From Streptomyces sp. NRRL F-2664 (GTDB lineage Bacteria > Actinomycetota > Actinomycetes > Streptomycetales > Streptomycetaceae): 64,000 nucleotides of DNA. Location of the stretch: contig NZ_JOFX01000039.1 in assembly GCF_000719345.1 (NCBI RefSeq), positions 62,001 to 126,000 on the forward strand, read 5' to 3'. The notes under the pieces are model-generated. The model saw nothing but the letters and a program-made list of their open reading frames with translations. It searched no databases and was not told where the DNA came from. Made by a program: the position numbers and the translations under genes. Positions 9,733-17,365 of the stretch are shown piece after piece (the stretch's first letter is position 1; every line of letters begins with the position of its first letter).

Positions 9733-11160
9733 TCAGGTGACGCCCTCCCGGCGGGGGAGCGGCCTACGGGTGCGCTCCCAGCCCTCCAGAGCGGTCAGGC
9801 AGGCGTGGTCGAGGTGGCGCAGGCCGCTCAGGTCGAGCCGCACGGGCTGCCCGTGCGGCAGCGCCTCCAGGGCATCGAGCAGCTTGGGAAGCCGCAGGAA
9901 GCTCGCGTTCTCCACGACCCGCACGCACAGCTCCTGGCCGTCCCGCACCTGCTCGACGTGCACGTGGGAGGTCTCCCAGGCGGCCTTGGCGATGGCCATA
10001 CCCAGCCCGACCAGCACGCCCTCGAAGAGATTGGTGACGACGATCGCGCCGGCCGTGACGACCAGCACCACCGCCTCGCCGCGGTGCGTGCGCCACAGCG
10101 CGGCCACCGCCCTGACCGGCAACAGCTTCCATCCCGCGTACAGCAGCACCCCCGCCAGGGCGGCGAGCGGCACGTTCTGCAGCACCTGGGGGAAGGCCAC
10201 GGCGAAGAGCAGCAGCCAGCCGCCGTGCATGACCCGGGCGGCACGGGTGCGCGCGCCGGCCTCCACGTTGGCTGCGCTGCGGACGATCACGGCGGTCATC
10301 GGCAGGGCACCGAGCAGTCCGCAGACACCGTTGCCGACGCCCTGCGCAATCAGTTCGCGGTCGTACTCCGTCCGCGGCCCGTCGTGCATCCGGTCCACGG
10401 CGGCGGCGCTGAAGAGCGTCTCGGCGGAGGCGATCAGCGCCAGCGCGACCACCGTCCCGACCGCGCCCACGGAGGCCAGCACTCCGAAATCGCCCCAGGC
10501 GGGCGGGGACACGGCGTCCAGGACCCCCGTCACCCGCACCTTCTCGACGGGCAGCCGCAGCAGGGCGGCCGCGGCGGTGGCGGCGGCCACCCCGACCAGT
10601 GCGCCGGGCAGCAGCCGCAGGCGGGCGGGCGCCCGCTGCCAGGCGACCATGACGGCGACGGTCCCGGCCCCGAGCAGCACCGCGGCCCAGTCCGCCCGCT
10701 CCGCGAGGCCGTGCACCCCGCCCAGCTTCGCCAGGGTCTGCCCCGGGGCCTCCGCGTCGCCCAGGGCGTACAGCTGCCCCGAGATCAGCACGAGTCCGAT
10801 GCCGGCCAGCATCCCGTGCACGACGGCCACGGAGATCGCCCGGAACCACCGCCCGAGCCGCAGCACCCCCATGCCCAGCTGCAGCAATCCTGCGGCCAGC
10901 ACCAGCACCCCGAGAGCGGCCGTGCCGTACGCCTGCACCGCTTCGTACACGAGCACCGTGAGCCCGGCGGCGGGCCCGCTCACCTGCAGGGCGCTCCCTC
11001 GGAACCAGCCGGTGACCAGCCCCCCGACCACTCCGGTGACGATGCCCAGCTCGGCCGGCACCCCGGAGGCGACCGCCACCCCCACGCACAGCGGGACGGC
11101 GACCAGCGCGACGACCACGGAAGCCCCCAGGTCTGCGCGAAACGTGCCGGCCCCAGGCAT
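9733..11160 (-). CDS. SulP-family anion transporter with short STAS tail
   Basis: 475 aa from the ATG at 11160, which has an AGGGGG ribosome site; upstream in-frame codons give only an Arg/Pro-rich tail. The N-terminal half carries the SulP motif RADLGASVVVALVAVPLCVGVAVASG and SGPAAGLTVLVYEAV, and the middle has DRELIAQGVGNGVCGLLGALP. The last ~75 residues (VRVVENASFLRLPKLLDALEALP, VRLDLSGLRHLDHACLTALEGWE) resemble a STAS domain, somewhat shorter than usual. Such proteins move sulfate, bicarbonate or other anions; the substrate here is unknown. Confidence 0.85.
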   Translation of the reverse strand: MPGAGTFRADLGASVVVALVAVPLCVGVAVASGVPAELGIVTGVVGGLVTGWFRGSALQVSGPAAGLTVLVYEAVQAYGTAALGVLVLAAGLLQLGMGVLRLGRWFRAISVAVVHGMLAGIGLVLISGQLYALGDAEAPGQTLAKLGGVHGLAERADWAAVLLGAGTVAVMVAWQRAPARLRLLPGALVGVAAATAAAALLRLPVEKVRVTGVLDAVSPPAWGDFGVLASVGAVGTVVALALIASAETLFSAAAVDRMHDGPRTEYDRELIAQGVGNGVCGLLGALPMTAVIVRSAANVEAGARTRAARVMHGGWLLLFAVAFPQVLQNVPLAALAGVLLYAGWKLLPVRAVAALWRTHRGEAVVLVVTAGAIVVTNLFEGVLVGLGMAIAKAAWETSHVHVEQVRDGQELCVRVVENASFLRLPKLLDALEALPHGQPVRLDLSGLRHLDHACLTALEGWERTRRPLPRREGVT

Positions 11161-11304
11161 GCGAGAACCCCCTGCCACGCAGTGATGTGATGCCACCACC
11201 GTGCTGGGCGCACCCCCCGCGGCCCAAGTGCCCACGGGAGCCCGCGGCGGCGCGTGCGCCGCACACGCCCGGCACACACGCCCCACGTACCCCGCAACCA
11301 CCGC

Positions 11305-11334
11305 GGCCCGGCGGTCGGTGAGGACCGCCGGGCC
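11305..11334 (-). terminator. 12-bp hairpin behind the YajQ gene
   Basis: GGCCCGGCGGTC (11305-11316) and GACCGCCGGGCC (11323-11334) pair perfectly over a 6-base loop. It lies just after the minus-strand stop of the YajQ-like gene. No T-run follows, as is common in Streptomyces terminators. Confidence 0.7.
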
Positions 11335-11367
11335 GGCGTGGTGACGGACAGCGCCGCGGACCTGGGG

Positions 11368-11856
11368 TCAGCGGTAGTTCACGAACTGGATCGCGAAGTC
11401 CAGGTCCTTGCCCTTGAGGAGGGCCTGGACGGCCTGGAGGTCGTCGCGGCTCTTGGAGCTGACGCGCAGCTCGTCGCCCTGGACCTGAGCCTTGACGCCC
11501 TTCGGACCCTCGTCCCGGATGATCTTCGCGACCTTCTTGGCGTTCTCCTGGGAGATGCCCTCCTCGATCGTGGCGAAGATCTTGTACTCCTTGCCGGACA
11601 GCTGCGGCTCACCGGCGTCCAGCGCCTTGAGCGAGATCCCGCGCTTGACCAGCTTGGTCTCGAAGACGTCGAGAACGGCCTTGACGCGCTCCTCGGAGTT
11701 CGCCTCCATCAGGATCTTCTCGCCGGACCAGGCGATGGTGGCGCCGGTGCCCTTGAAGTCGTAGCGCTGCGAGAGCTCCTTGGCGGCCTGGTTGAGGGCG
11801 TTGTCGACCTCCTGCCGCTCGACCTTCGAGACGATGTCGAAACTGGAGTCGGCCAT
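11368..11856 (-). CDS. yajQ: YajQ-family nucleotide-binding protein
   Basis: 162 aa, the standard family length. It opens [27 protein letters not shown] and contains [12 protein letters not shown] and the C-terminal [12 protein letters not shown], all hallmarks of YajQ. Members elsewhere bind cyclic di-GMP or other nucleotides and influence gene expression; in Streptomyces the role is open. The ATG at 11856 has an AAGGAG site seven bases upstream, which rules out the longer in-frame extension. It is a single gene with its own downstream hairpin. Confidence 0.92.
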   Translation of the reverse strand: MADSSFDIVSKVERQEVDNALNQAAKELSQRYDFKGTGATIAWSGEKILMEANSEERVKAVLDVFETKLVKRGISLKALDAGEPQLSGKEYKIFATIEEGISQENAKKVAKIIRDEGPKGVKAQVQGDELRVSSKSRDDLQAVQALLKGKDLDFAIQFVNYR

Positions 11857-12056
11857 GTGCTGTGGCTCCTTGAAGTCGATTGCGATCACCCCGGAGGGCG
11901 CGGCCGGACATACCCGGACCGCTCGGCAAAGCCTAGCCACCGCACCCACCCGCGGCGCTGATCAATCCGGTGGCGGAGCACCCCCGGTCATCAGGTATCG
12001 TTTACGTCGTTGCCAGGGAGAACCGCGGACAAGCGGTCTCGAAGGCGGCATCCCAT

Positions 12057-12138
12057 GGCGGTGTGCCCGAGTGGCCAATGGGAGCGGACTGTAAATCCGT
12101 CGGCTTAGCCTACCCAGGTTCGAATCCTGGCGCCGCCA
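12057..12138 (+). tRNA. tRNA-Tyr (GTA)
   Basis: 82-nt class II tRNA. GGCGGTG at the 5' end pairs with CGCCGCC near the 3' end (one G-U), with discriminator A. The anticodon is GTA in CGGACT-GTA-AATCCG, followed by a long variable arm and a T-arm CCAGG-TTCGAAT-CCTGG. CCA is not encoded. Its 3' half, from 12086, is the left attachment site of the integrated element, so the functional gene now ends in element-derived DNA. Confidence 0.97.
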
Positions 12139-12139
12139 C
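12086..12139 (+). repeat. attL: 54-bp core in the tRNA-Tyr 3' end
   Basis: Starts at GGACTGTAAATCC in the anticodon arm and ends at CGCCGCCAC. It is identical to 27476-27529. One base upstream the two copies differ (C here, A in the right copy), followed by a shared GGAG. Confidence 0.95.
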
Positions 12140-12146
12140 ACTGGAG

Positions 12147-12187
12147 GAACGGCCCCTGATCTGCGGAAACGCGATCAGGGGCCGTTC
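12147..12187 (+). terminator. Element-borne terminator of tRNA-Tyr
   Basis: A perfect 15-bp stem: GAACGGCCCCTGATC (12147-12161) with GATCAGGGGCCGTTC (12173-12187), loop TGCGGAAACGC. It sits nine bases after the tRNA and inside the element, so it replaces the chromosomal terminator now found behind attR. Confidence 0.85.
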
Positions 12188-12316
12188 TGCGTTCCTCGCC
12201 CAGACAGGGCGAACTGTCTCACCGCGTCCCGCTCGATCACCCTCTCTACCAGGGCGTGTGGACGGGCTGTGGACGGAATCTCCGGGCCCGACTTGCGGTT
12301 GTGGCCGGGCGTGCGT

Positions 12317-13705
12317 TCACCGGGCCGGGGGCGCCGCCGGGCTGCGATGCCGACTCAGGAGCGCCGAAATCTTCGCGTTGGCGGCTTCGTCGCCGCCCTT
12401 GAGGAACTTCGCGTACACCCGGAAGAGGACGCCGACCGAGTGGCCGGCCCGCTGGGCCACAAGCTGGGGCTCCACCCCGGAACTGAGCCACGTCGACACG
12501 GCCGCGTGACGAAGATCATAAGGGCGCTTGGCCAGCTTGGACTCGCGCTCCGCGACGCTCAGCACCTCCTCGCGGGCGGCGGCCCAAACGGCCCCGTAGC
12601 CACTCTCCTGGACCATCCCGCCCCGGGCGGTCCGGAACAGCCGGCCGTCCTCATGGGTGCCGTACGCCGTGACGTGCCACCGCAGCATCGCCACCAGCTC
12701 GGGCGGGATGGGCACGTGCCGGACCGTCTTGCGGGTGCGGTGCTTGAGTCCGCGCCGGTCGTGGGCCTCGCCCGTGTCCGTCCAGGCGGTGCCGGAGCGG
12801 GCCCGGCTCTCGCGAAGCCGGATCATCCCCCACCCGCGCCGGGGCAGGTCGACGTCTTGGAGCCGTAAGCCGACCAGTTCGCCCGGCCGGGCGGCCGAGT
12901 AGTAGATGCACCCGAAGAACGCTTCCAGGTGCCGCCCGCGGGCCCCCTGCTCCCGTACAGCGGCCAGGAGGGAGGCGACCAGCCCGGGATCCGGCACCGC
13001 CTCCGGGTCTACCTCCTCCTCAACCTTCTCCGGCGCAGTCCACTTCATCGCGGTGAGCGGGTTCTCGCCCAGCAGCCCGGCGTCCACGGCCAGCCCCAGA
13101 GCCTGGTGGAAGATCGCACGCTTCCGGGCGATGACGGCGCCGGACGACGTCTTGCCGTCCAGCCGGCGGGCGCACGCGTCGAGCGCCCGCCGTACGGCCA
13201 TCCGGTCCGCCAGGGTGGAGGTGGGGACCGACTTCCGCTCGACCCAGGCCAGGAGTGCGGCTACGTCGTCCGGCGCGTCCTCCTCCCACCGGTTCACGTT
13301 GAAGCCCCACGTGTAGAGCGCCCGACGGACGGCCCGGTGGTCCGCCATGCCCCTCGTGTCCTTCACCAGCGCCAGGGTCACGGTGGCCATCGCCTCGGCG
13401 AGGTTCCGACGCGTGGAAGCGGGGGAGTGCTGCCACTTCATCTCCACGTACCTTCTGGCGTGCTCGTACCAGGAGATGTCCTTGGCCTTTTGCAGCAGGG
13501 ACTTGGGGAGCCCGCTCTCGGCGTCCCACGGCTCGCCCTCGCGGGCCGCGGTGATGAACTGCGCCCGCCGGCTCTCGGCGAGGCCGAGGGTCAGGAAGGA
13601 CTCGGAGTGCGGCTTCGTGCCCACCTGCCAGCGCAGTTGGTACGGCTTGCGGTAAGGCCGCTTGCGGATGCTCCAGATTCGCACGGTGTAGCTCCAGTCG
13701 GTCAC
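12317..13705 (-). CDS. int: AICE site-specific tyrosine recombinase (integrase)
   Basis: 462 aa from a GTG that overlaps the excisionase stop (GTGA). Catalyses integration and excision at the tRNA-Tyr att site. The catalytic domain shows arginine I in YYSAARPGELVGL (~R273), then RPYDLRHAAVSTWL (~R399, H400), AGHS (~H422) and the nucleophile Y431 in FRVYAKF. The first position of the second box is Tyr rather than the usual His, a common form in Streptomyces elements. The N-terminal ~200 residues contain the arm-binding and SAM-like core-binding parts. The gene points toward attL, with its stop about 180 bp away. Confidence 0.95.
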   Translation of the reverse strand: MTDWSYTVRIWSIRKRPYRKPYQLRWQVGTKPHSESFLTLGLAESRRAQFITAAREGEPWDAESGLPKSLLQKAKDISWYEHARRYVEMKWQHSPASTRRNLAEAMATVTLALVKDTRGMADHRAVRRALYTWGFNVNRWEEDAPDDVAALLAWVERKSVPTSTLADRMAVRRALDACARRLDGKTSSGAVIARKRAIFHQALGLAVDAGLLGENPLTAMKWTAPEKVEEEVDPEAVPDPGLVASLLAAVREQGARGRHLEAFFGCIYYSAARPGELVGLRLQDVDLPRRGWGMIRLRESRARSGTAWTDTGEAHDRRGLKHRTRKTVRHVPIPPELVAMLRWHVTAYGTHEDGRLFRTARGGMVQESGYGAVWAAAREEVLSVAERESKLAKRPYDLRHAAVSTWLSSGVEPQLVAQRAGHSVGVLFRVYAKFLKGGDEAANAKISALLSRHRSPAAPPAR

Positions 13706-13908
13706 GCGGTCTCCAGCTCGTTCAGGAAGGTGTCGAGCGCGCTGCGGCGGACCCGCAGGTGCCCGTTGGGCAGGCGCTTCACCTCGGGCCCGTAGCCGCG
13801 GTTGCGCCAGCGGTACCAGGTGGCTCGGGTGATGCCGATCTCGGCGAGGACGTCGGTCAGCGGGAGCCACTCGTCGACGGGCTGACGGCGGCGAACGGGA
13901 CGGGCCAT
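13702..13908 (-). CDS. xis: Excisionase / DNA-binding helix-turn-helix protein
   Basis: 68 aa, basic, with a MerR-like winged helix: EWLPLTDVLAEIGITRATWYRWRNRGYGPEVKRLPNGHLRVRRSALDTFL. This is the pattern of AICE excisionases, which steer the integrase toward excision. The ATG at 13908 is preceded by a GAAAGGCAG site; the longer in-frame reading runs through the repeat array and is not credible. Its stop overlaps the int start, so xis and int form one operon. Confidence 0.88.
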   Translation of the reverse strand: MARPVRRRQPVDEWLPLTDVLAEIGITRATWYRWRNRGYGPEVKRLPNGHLRVRRSALDTFLNELETA

Positions 13909-13959
13909 CGGTTCTGCCTTTCGGAGTTGAGCGAGCGGATGTGTCCGAAGTCGCGATTT

Positions 13960-14169
13960 CTGCGTCACTGCGTCATCAGCGTCACTCGGGCCGCTGACCT
14001 GCGAGTTTCCGTGACGCAGGAGGGGGCGGGCTGCGTCACCGGTGACGCAGCCGTCTGTCACGGGGTGACGCAGGTGACGCGGGGTGACGCAGAGATCGGG
14101 GCTCTGCGTCACCCTTGTCTGTGCAGGTGGGGAGCGGTTTGCGGGGCCCCGGTGACGCAGGTGACGCAG
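13960..14169. repeat. GTGACGCAG repeat array between rep and xis
   Basis: Nine exact copies of a 9-mer in 210 bp: GTGACGCAG at 14011, 14042, 14065, 14084, 14152 and 14161, and its complement CTGCGTCAC at 13960, 14031 and 14104. Single-mismatch copies lie at 13968, 13977 and 14074. The head-to-head pair at 14031-14050 forms a perfect 20-bp palindrome. This fits an iteron-like replication origin, or the binding field of a regulator or Xis controlling xis-int. Confidence 0.85.
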
Positions 14170-14265
14170 CGTCTTCCTACTTAGGAAAAAGAGGGGCCTG
14201 TGTTCTGTTATTGGGTGCGCCTTCAGGCGTGAAATGGGGAGCCGCGAAGCGGCACGCCCTTTGAG

Positions 14266-14323
14266 CGGCGGCGAGGCCGCCGAAGAGCAAAAGGAGCACC
14301 GCCCCGGCGGGGGCGGGGTGCTC
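14266..14323 (-). terminator. Hairpins behind the replication genes
   Basis: CGGCGGC-GAG-GCCGCCG (14266-14282) and GAGCACC (14294-14300) with GGTGCTC (14317-14323) around a GC-rich inner stem. Both lie directly after the minus-strand rep ATPase gene (stop at 14359). They could terminate that operon or form part of the origin region. Confidence 0.55.
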
Positions 14324-14358
14324 TTCTTGCTTGTGCGGTCGGGCCCGCGTGGCGTCAG

Positions 14359-15684
14359 TCAGAACGCCTGCTGTTGCTCGGCCTGCGTGGCCTTGGGGCG
14401 AGCGATCTCGATGTAGCGGGCGCTGTTCTTCCGACCCCAGTCGACGAGGACGCCGCGGGCGGCGAGGACGGGTTGCAGGCGCTTGAGGCGGTCGGAAAGG
14501 ACTTTGCCGGTGGTGGGCCAGCCCTTGGCCAGGGGCCGGAACTCCCCCTCGCCGGTGTAGAGCTGGGTGAGGCTGTGCAGCCACTCGGCGGACGTCATCC
14601 GCACGTCGGTGCCGGGCTCGATGTCGGCGGCGCGCTTGAGGACGGTCTGGGCGAGGAGGTCGCCCTCGATGACGTCGTCGTTCAGGTCGTCCAGACTCGC
14701 CCGGTAGGCGTCCAGGGCGCCGAGGCTGCGGGCGGCGTCGAGCTGCGCGCAGAGGTGGGCGAAGTCGGCCATGCGCAGGTCGGTGGGGATGTCGGCCTGC
14801 GTGGCCCGGACGGCGACGGCCAGGTCGAGGATGGAGCCGAGGATCACGGGCAGGTCGCGTGCGAACTCCGCCCACAGCTCCGCTTCGGTCCGCCGCACCC
14901 TGGGCCGTTCCAGGCGGAGGGGGAGGAGGCGTTCGGCGAGGTCGGGGCGGATGACGCCGACGTCGATGCCGGTCAGCAGCATCGGCCGGCGGTAGCGGGC
15001 GCGGACGACGTCGCCGTCGGTGAACAGGGCGCGCTTGATGTTCTCGGCGCCGGTGACGATGCAGCACATCAGGTCGGAGAGGTCGGGGCCGAGGTGGGAG
15101 AGGTTGTCCAGGCCGGTGACCCACCCGGCGGCCACGGCGGTGATCAGGTTCTCCTCGTCCTTCGGGGCGCGGCGAAGGTCGCCGCTCATGCCCTCGATGA
15201 TCCGGACGAGCATCTTGCCGGCGGTGGACTTGCCCGCGCCCTGGGGGCCGGTGAGGAAGGGGGCGGGGACGGGGACGTCGGGGCCCAGGCAGCCGATCAG
15301 CCAGGCCAGGGCCAGGGACTCGGCGCGGGCGTCGGAGAAGTTGCACAGCCGCATCAGCAGGTCGATGCCCTTGCCGTCGGTGTCCTCGGCCGGCAGGGGG
15401 AGTTCCCCGGTGAGCTGGGTGCGGCGCCAGCAGACCTCGCGCGGGTCGGGGATGGTGATGTCCCAGCCGGTGGGGTGGATGCGAACGGACCGGCCGTCGT
15501 CGCGCCCGAGGTCGAGCCAGGTGGCGCCGTCGAAGCCGGGGGCGACGCGGATGTGGACGGGCTGGACGTCCTCGGTGAGCGCGAGTGCTTCGATCAAGTC
15601 GAGTGCCTCCTTCAAGGCGGTTCCGTTGAAGACGGCGTAGTCGGTGATGACCTCGCGGGCCGGGTTCTTCTCGTCCTCGGCCAC
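14359..15684 (-). CDS. AICE replication ATPase/helicase-like protein
   Basis: 441 aa from a GTG two bases after the stop of the Prim-Pol gene. A P-loop GPQGAGKST lies at ~146-154; before it are HPTGWDITIPDPREVCWRRTQLTG and SDARAESLALAWLIGCL, and after it LITAVAAGWVTGLDNLSHL and RRPMLLTGIDVGVIRPDLAERLLPLRL, the sensor region. This resembles D5/DUF927-type ATPases found with Prim-Pol proteins in mobile elements, where they unwind DNA at the origin. The C-terminal ~100 residues may bind DNA. I assign it to replication from motif and context, not from a named family match. Confidence 0.8.
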   Translation of the reverse strand: MAEDEKNPAREVITDYAVFNGTALKEALDLIEALALTEDVQPVHIRVAPGFDGATWLDLGRDDGRSVRIHPTGWDITIPDPREVCWRRTQLTGELPLPAEDTDGKGIDLLMRLCNFSDARAESLALAWLIGCLGPDVPVPAPFLTGPQGAGKSTAGKMLVRIIEGMSGDLRRAPKDEENLITAVAAGWVTGLDNLSHLGPDLSDLMCCIVTGAENIKRALFTDGDVVRARYRRPMLLTGIDVGVIRPDLAERLLPLRLERPRVRRTEAELWAEFARDLPVILGSILDLAVAVRATQADIPTDLRMADFAHLCAQLDAARSLGALDAYRASLDDLNDDVIEGDLLAQTVLKRAADIEPGTDVRMTSAEWLHSLTQLYTGEGEFRPLAKGWPTTGKVLSDRLKRLQPVLAARGVLVDWGRKNSARYIEIARPKATQAEQQQAF

Positions 15685-15686
15685 GG

Positions 15687-16538
15687 CTACATCCCCAGCG
15701 TCGTGGCGGCGTTGGACCAGGCAGCCGTGCAGTGCCGCAGGGACTCGCCCTTGGCCTGCGCGGCGGCGAACAGGCGGCCGATGTGGGTCTCGGTGAGGCA
15801 GCCGCACCAGCCGTGGGCGGACAGCACCGCCAGGAACGTGGCGTACACCGTCGCGTGCACTCCGCTGGTGGCGGCGGTGATCCGCTGCTCCGCCATCGCA
15901 ATACCCCGTTCCAGGAAGACGGGCGAGCGGTGCGGGCACCGCCCGCCCCCGCCCGGAGCAGGCACCGCGACCGGGCGGGGCGCCGGCCCGGCGGCGGGCT
16001 TCTTCTCGACCAGCTCGTGCACGAGCGCCGGCACCGCCGCCATGGCGCCGGTGCCGGGGCCCAGCCACCGGGCGTAGGACATGGTCGACTTGATGTCCAC
16101 GCCCTCACGGACCCGGTTCACCGACCGGACGGTGCCGGAGTAGATCCAGTGCTCCCCGCGCGTCGTCGCCACGGTCGTGGTGGCCGGGAGGGTGGAGCGG
16201 GCCCATGCGACCGCGTTGGCGTTGTCGAGGTCGACCACGGTGAGGCCGGTACCGCCGGGGTGGTAGGCAACGGCCGCGGCCTGCCGCCAGGCCGGAGCCC
16301 AGGCGGCGGAAGTGAGGACGGCCGGGTCGGCGGTGGCGGCGGCCCAGGCGTGGCACGGCGCCGCGCACTCGCACGGCCCGGGGAACTTCATGTTCGGCCG
16401 GCCGCCGCAGGCGTTCGTGCGGCAGGCCCGGCAGTTGCCCACGGGGCCCTTGCCTGCCCGTAAAGGCAACACGGGAATGCCCCGCTCAGCGAGGTCGAGA
16501 GCCGCGCGTAGCTGCGGGGAGGGGGTGGGTTGAGTCAT
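15687..16538 (-). CDS. Bifunctional DNA primase/polymerase (Prim-Pol) domain protein
   Basis: 283 aa; the ATG at 16538 has a GGAGGA site. The N-terminus ALDLAERGIPVLPLRAGKGP is the typical opening of Prim-Pol domains, VVDLDNANAV at ~101-110 supplies the paired aspartates of the active site, and VATTRGEHWIYSG corresponds to the nucleotide-binding strand. Cysteines at ~36, 39, 44, 56, 58 and 62 suggest a zinc stem. AICEs of the RepPP group use such proteins to prime and copy their DNA. Here the polymerase and ATPase are two adjacent genes rather than one fused chain. Confidence 0.88.
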   Translation of the reverse strand: MTQPTPSPQLRAALDLAERGIPVLPLRAGKGPVGNCRACRTNACGGRPNMKFPGPCECAAPCHAWAAATADPAVLTSAAWAPAWRQAAAVAYHPGGTGLTVVDLDNANAVAWARSTLPATTTVATTRGEHWIYSGTVRSVNRVREGVDIKSTMSYARWLGPGTGAMAAVPALVHELVEKKPAAGPAPRPVAVPAPGGGGRCPHRSPVFLERGIAMAEQRITAATSGVHATVYATFLAVLSAHGWCGCLTETHIGRLFAAAQAKGESLRHCTAAWSNAATTLGM

Positions 16539-16573
16539 GCTGGTTCCTCCATAGATCTGTTGATGGGTGGTGG

Positions 16574-16616
16574 ACGAGGGCGGCCCCGGACTTTGCCGAG
16601 ACGGGGCCGCCCTCGT
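16574..16616 (-). terminator. 15-bp perfect hairpin between the Cys-rich gene and Prim-Pol
   Basis: ACGAGGGCGGCCCCG (16574-16588) pairs exactly with 16602-16616 over a 13-base loop. It separates the minus-strand Cys-rich gene from the replication genes, so the latter probably have their own promoter or depend on read-through. Confidence 0.75.
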
Positions 16617-16637
16617 TGTCTTCAGTGGCGGGTGCGG

Positions 16638-16790
16638 TCAGAAGCCGTTGTGGGCGGCGGGGCCGGGGCACTCGTACCCGGGGCAGTCGCAGCCCTGGCA
16701 TTCCTGGCACTCCTCGGTGTCGCAGTCCTCGCACCAGTGGTGGCCCGGGCAGTTGGTCTGGCAGCACTCGTCGCAGTAGAGGTCGTCCAT
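16638..16790 (-). CDS. Cysteine-rich 50-residue protein, unknown function
   Basis: Translation from the ATG at 16790 (AGGAG site upstream) gives MDDLYCDECCQTNCPGHHWC, continuing to a stop at 16638. Eleven of 50 residues are Cys, mostly in CxxC spacing (6/9, 20/23, 28/31, 31/34), with His17-His18. It is also strongly acidic in the middle (CEDCDTEECQECQGCDC). This looks like a small zinc- or metal-binding protein; the target is unknown. It follows the small membrane protein gene by 12 bases and is probably co-transcribed with it. Confidence 0.75.
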   Translation of the reverse strand: MDDLYCDECCQTNCPGHHWCEDCDTEECQECQGCDCPGYECPGPAAHNGF

Positions 16791-16802
16791 GGGTGCTCCT
16801 GA

Positions 16803-17303
16803 TTAGTGGTTGTTGAGGGTGCCGGTGGCGCGGCCGAACATCCGGGACACGCTGATGTTCTGGGTGATGTGCTGCACCGGCCCCGCCCCCCGGCCGCCGC
16901 GGCTGCGGGTGGCGCGGAGGAGGAGCGGGGCGAGGGCGCCGGCGGCGATGAGGGCGACGGTGGCCCAGAGGGCTTCGGCCATGGCGAGGACTCCGGGTGC
17001 GGCGTAGGAGATCCCGAACCCGGCCGCGGCGATCCCGCCGCCGAGCGTCGGCGCAAGGAGCGCGGTCGTCTTGGCCCAGCGCGGAATCGGCTCGGCTCGG
17101 GCCGGTTCCGGTTCCGCTGCCGGGCCGGGGTGGGCGTGGGTGTAGGCGAGGATGCGGATCCCGTTCGGGAGGGTGACCCAGTCGACGCCGGGCGGGATGT
17201 TCTGGGGCATCAGGACGGTGTGCGGCTCGACCGGCCGGGGCCGGTGGACGGGGTCGCCGTAGGGGGTGGCGGGGGTGAGCGGCTGGTGGGGTTCGGTGTG
17301 CAC
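16803..17303 (-). CDS. Small AICE membrane protein, unknown function
   Basis: 166 aa from a GTG with a GAAGGGA site. The first ~75 residues are Pro-rich and hydrophilic (PQNIPPGVDWVTLPNGIRILAYTHAHPG). Two membrane helices follow (LLAPTLGGGIAAAGFGISYAAPG and ALWATVALIAAGALAPLLL), then a basic tail VQHITQNISVSRMFGRATG. Position between traB and the replication genes suggests a role in transfer or spread. I do not recognise the family. Confidence 0.75.
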   Translation of the reverse strand: MHTEPHQPLTPATPYGDPVHRPRPVEPHTVLMPQNIPPGVDWVTLPNGIRILAYTHAHPGPAAEPEPARAEPIPRWAKTTALLAPTLGGGIAAAGFGISYAAPGVLAMAEALWATVALIAAGALAPLLLRATRSRGGRGAGPVQHITQNISVSRMFGRATGTLNNH

Positions 17304-17324
17304 GACGCGGTCCCTTCAACGGGA

Positions 17325-17356
17325 CGGGTCACATACCAAAATTGGTATGTGACCCG
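17325..17356. promoter_or_regulatory. 32-bp near-perfect inverted repeat, probable operator
   Basis: CGGGTCACATACCAA and TTGGTATGTGACCCG form 15 paired bases around a central AA. It ends 22 bases upstream of the GTG of the minus-strand membrane protein gene, where a promoter-proximal repressor would bind. AT-rich centre and symmetry suggest a dimeric helix-turn-helix regulator rather than an RNA terminator. Confidence 0.75.
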
Positions 17357-17365
17357 GCTGGTCGG

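Noticed and set aside
8011..11190. 1059-codon plus-strand frame across the permease and SulP genes
   Set aside because: It is antisense to two clear membrane transporters and its translation is Arg/His/Pro-rich low complexity.
13960..14169. CRISPR-like array
   Set aside because: Repeats are only 9 bp, occur in both orientations and at irregular spacing, and no cas genes are present.
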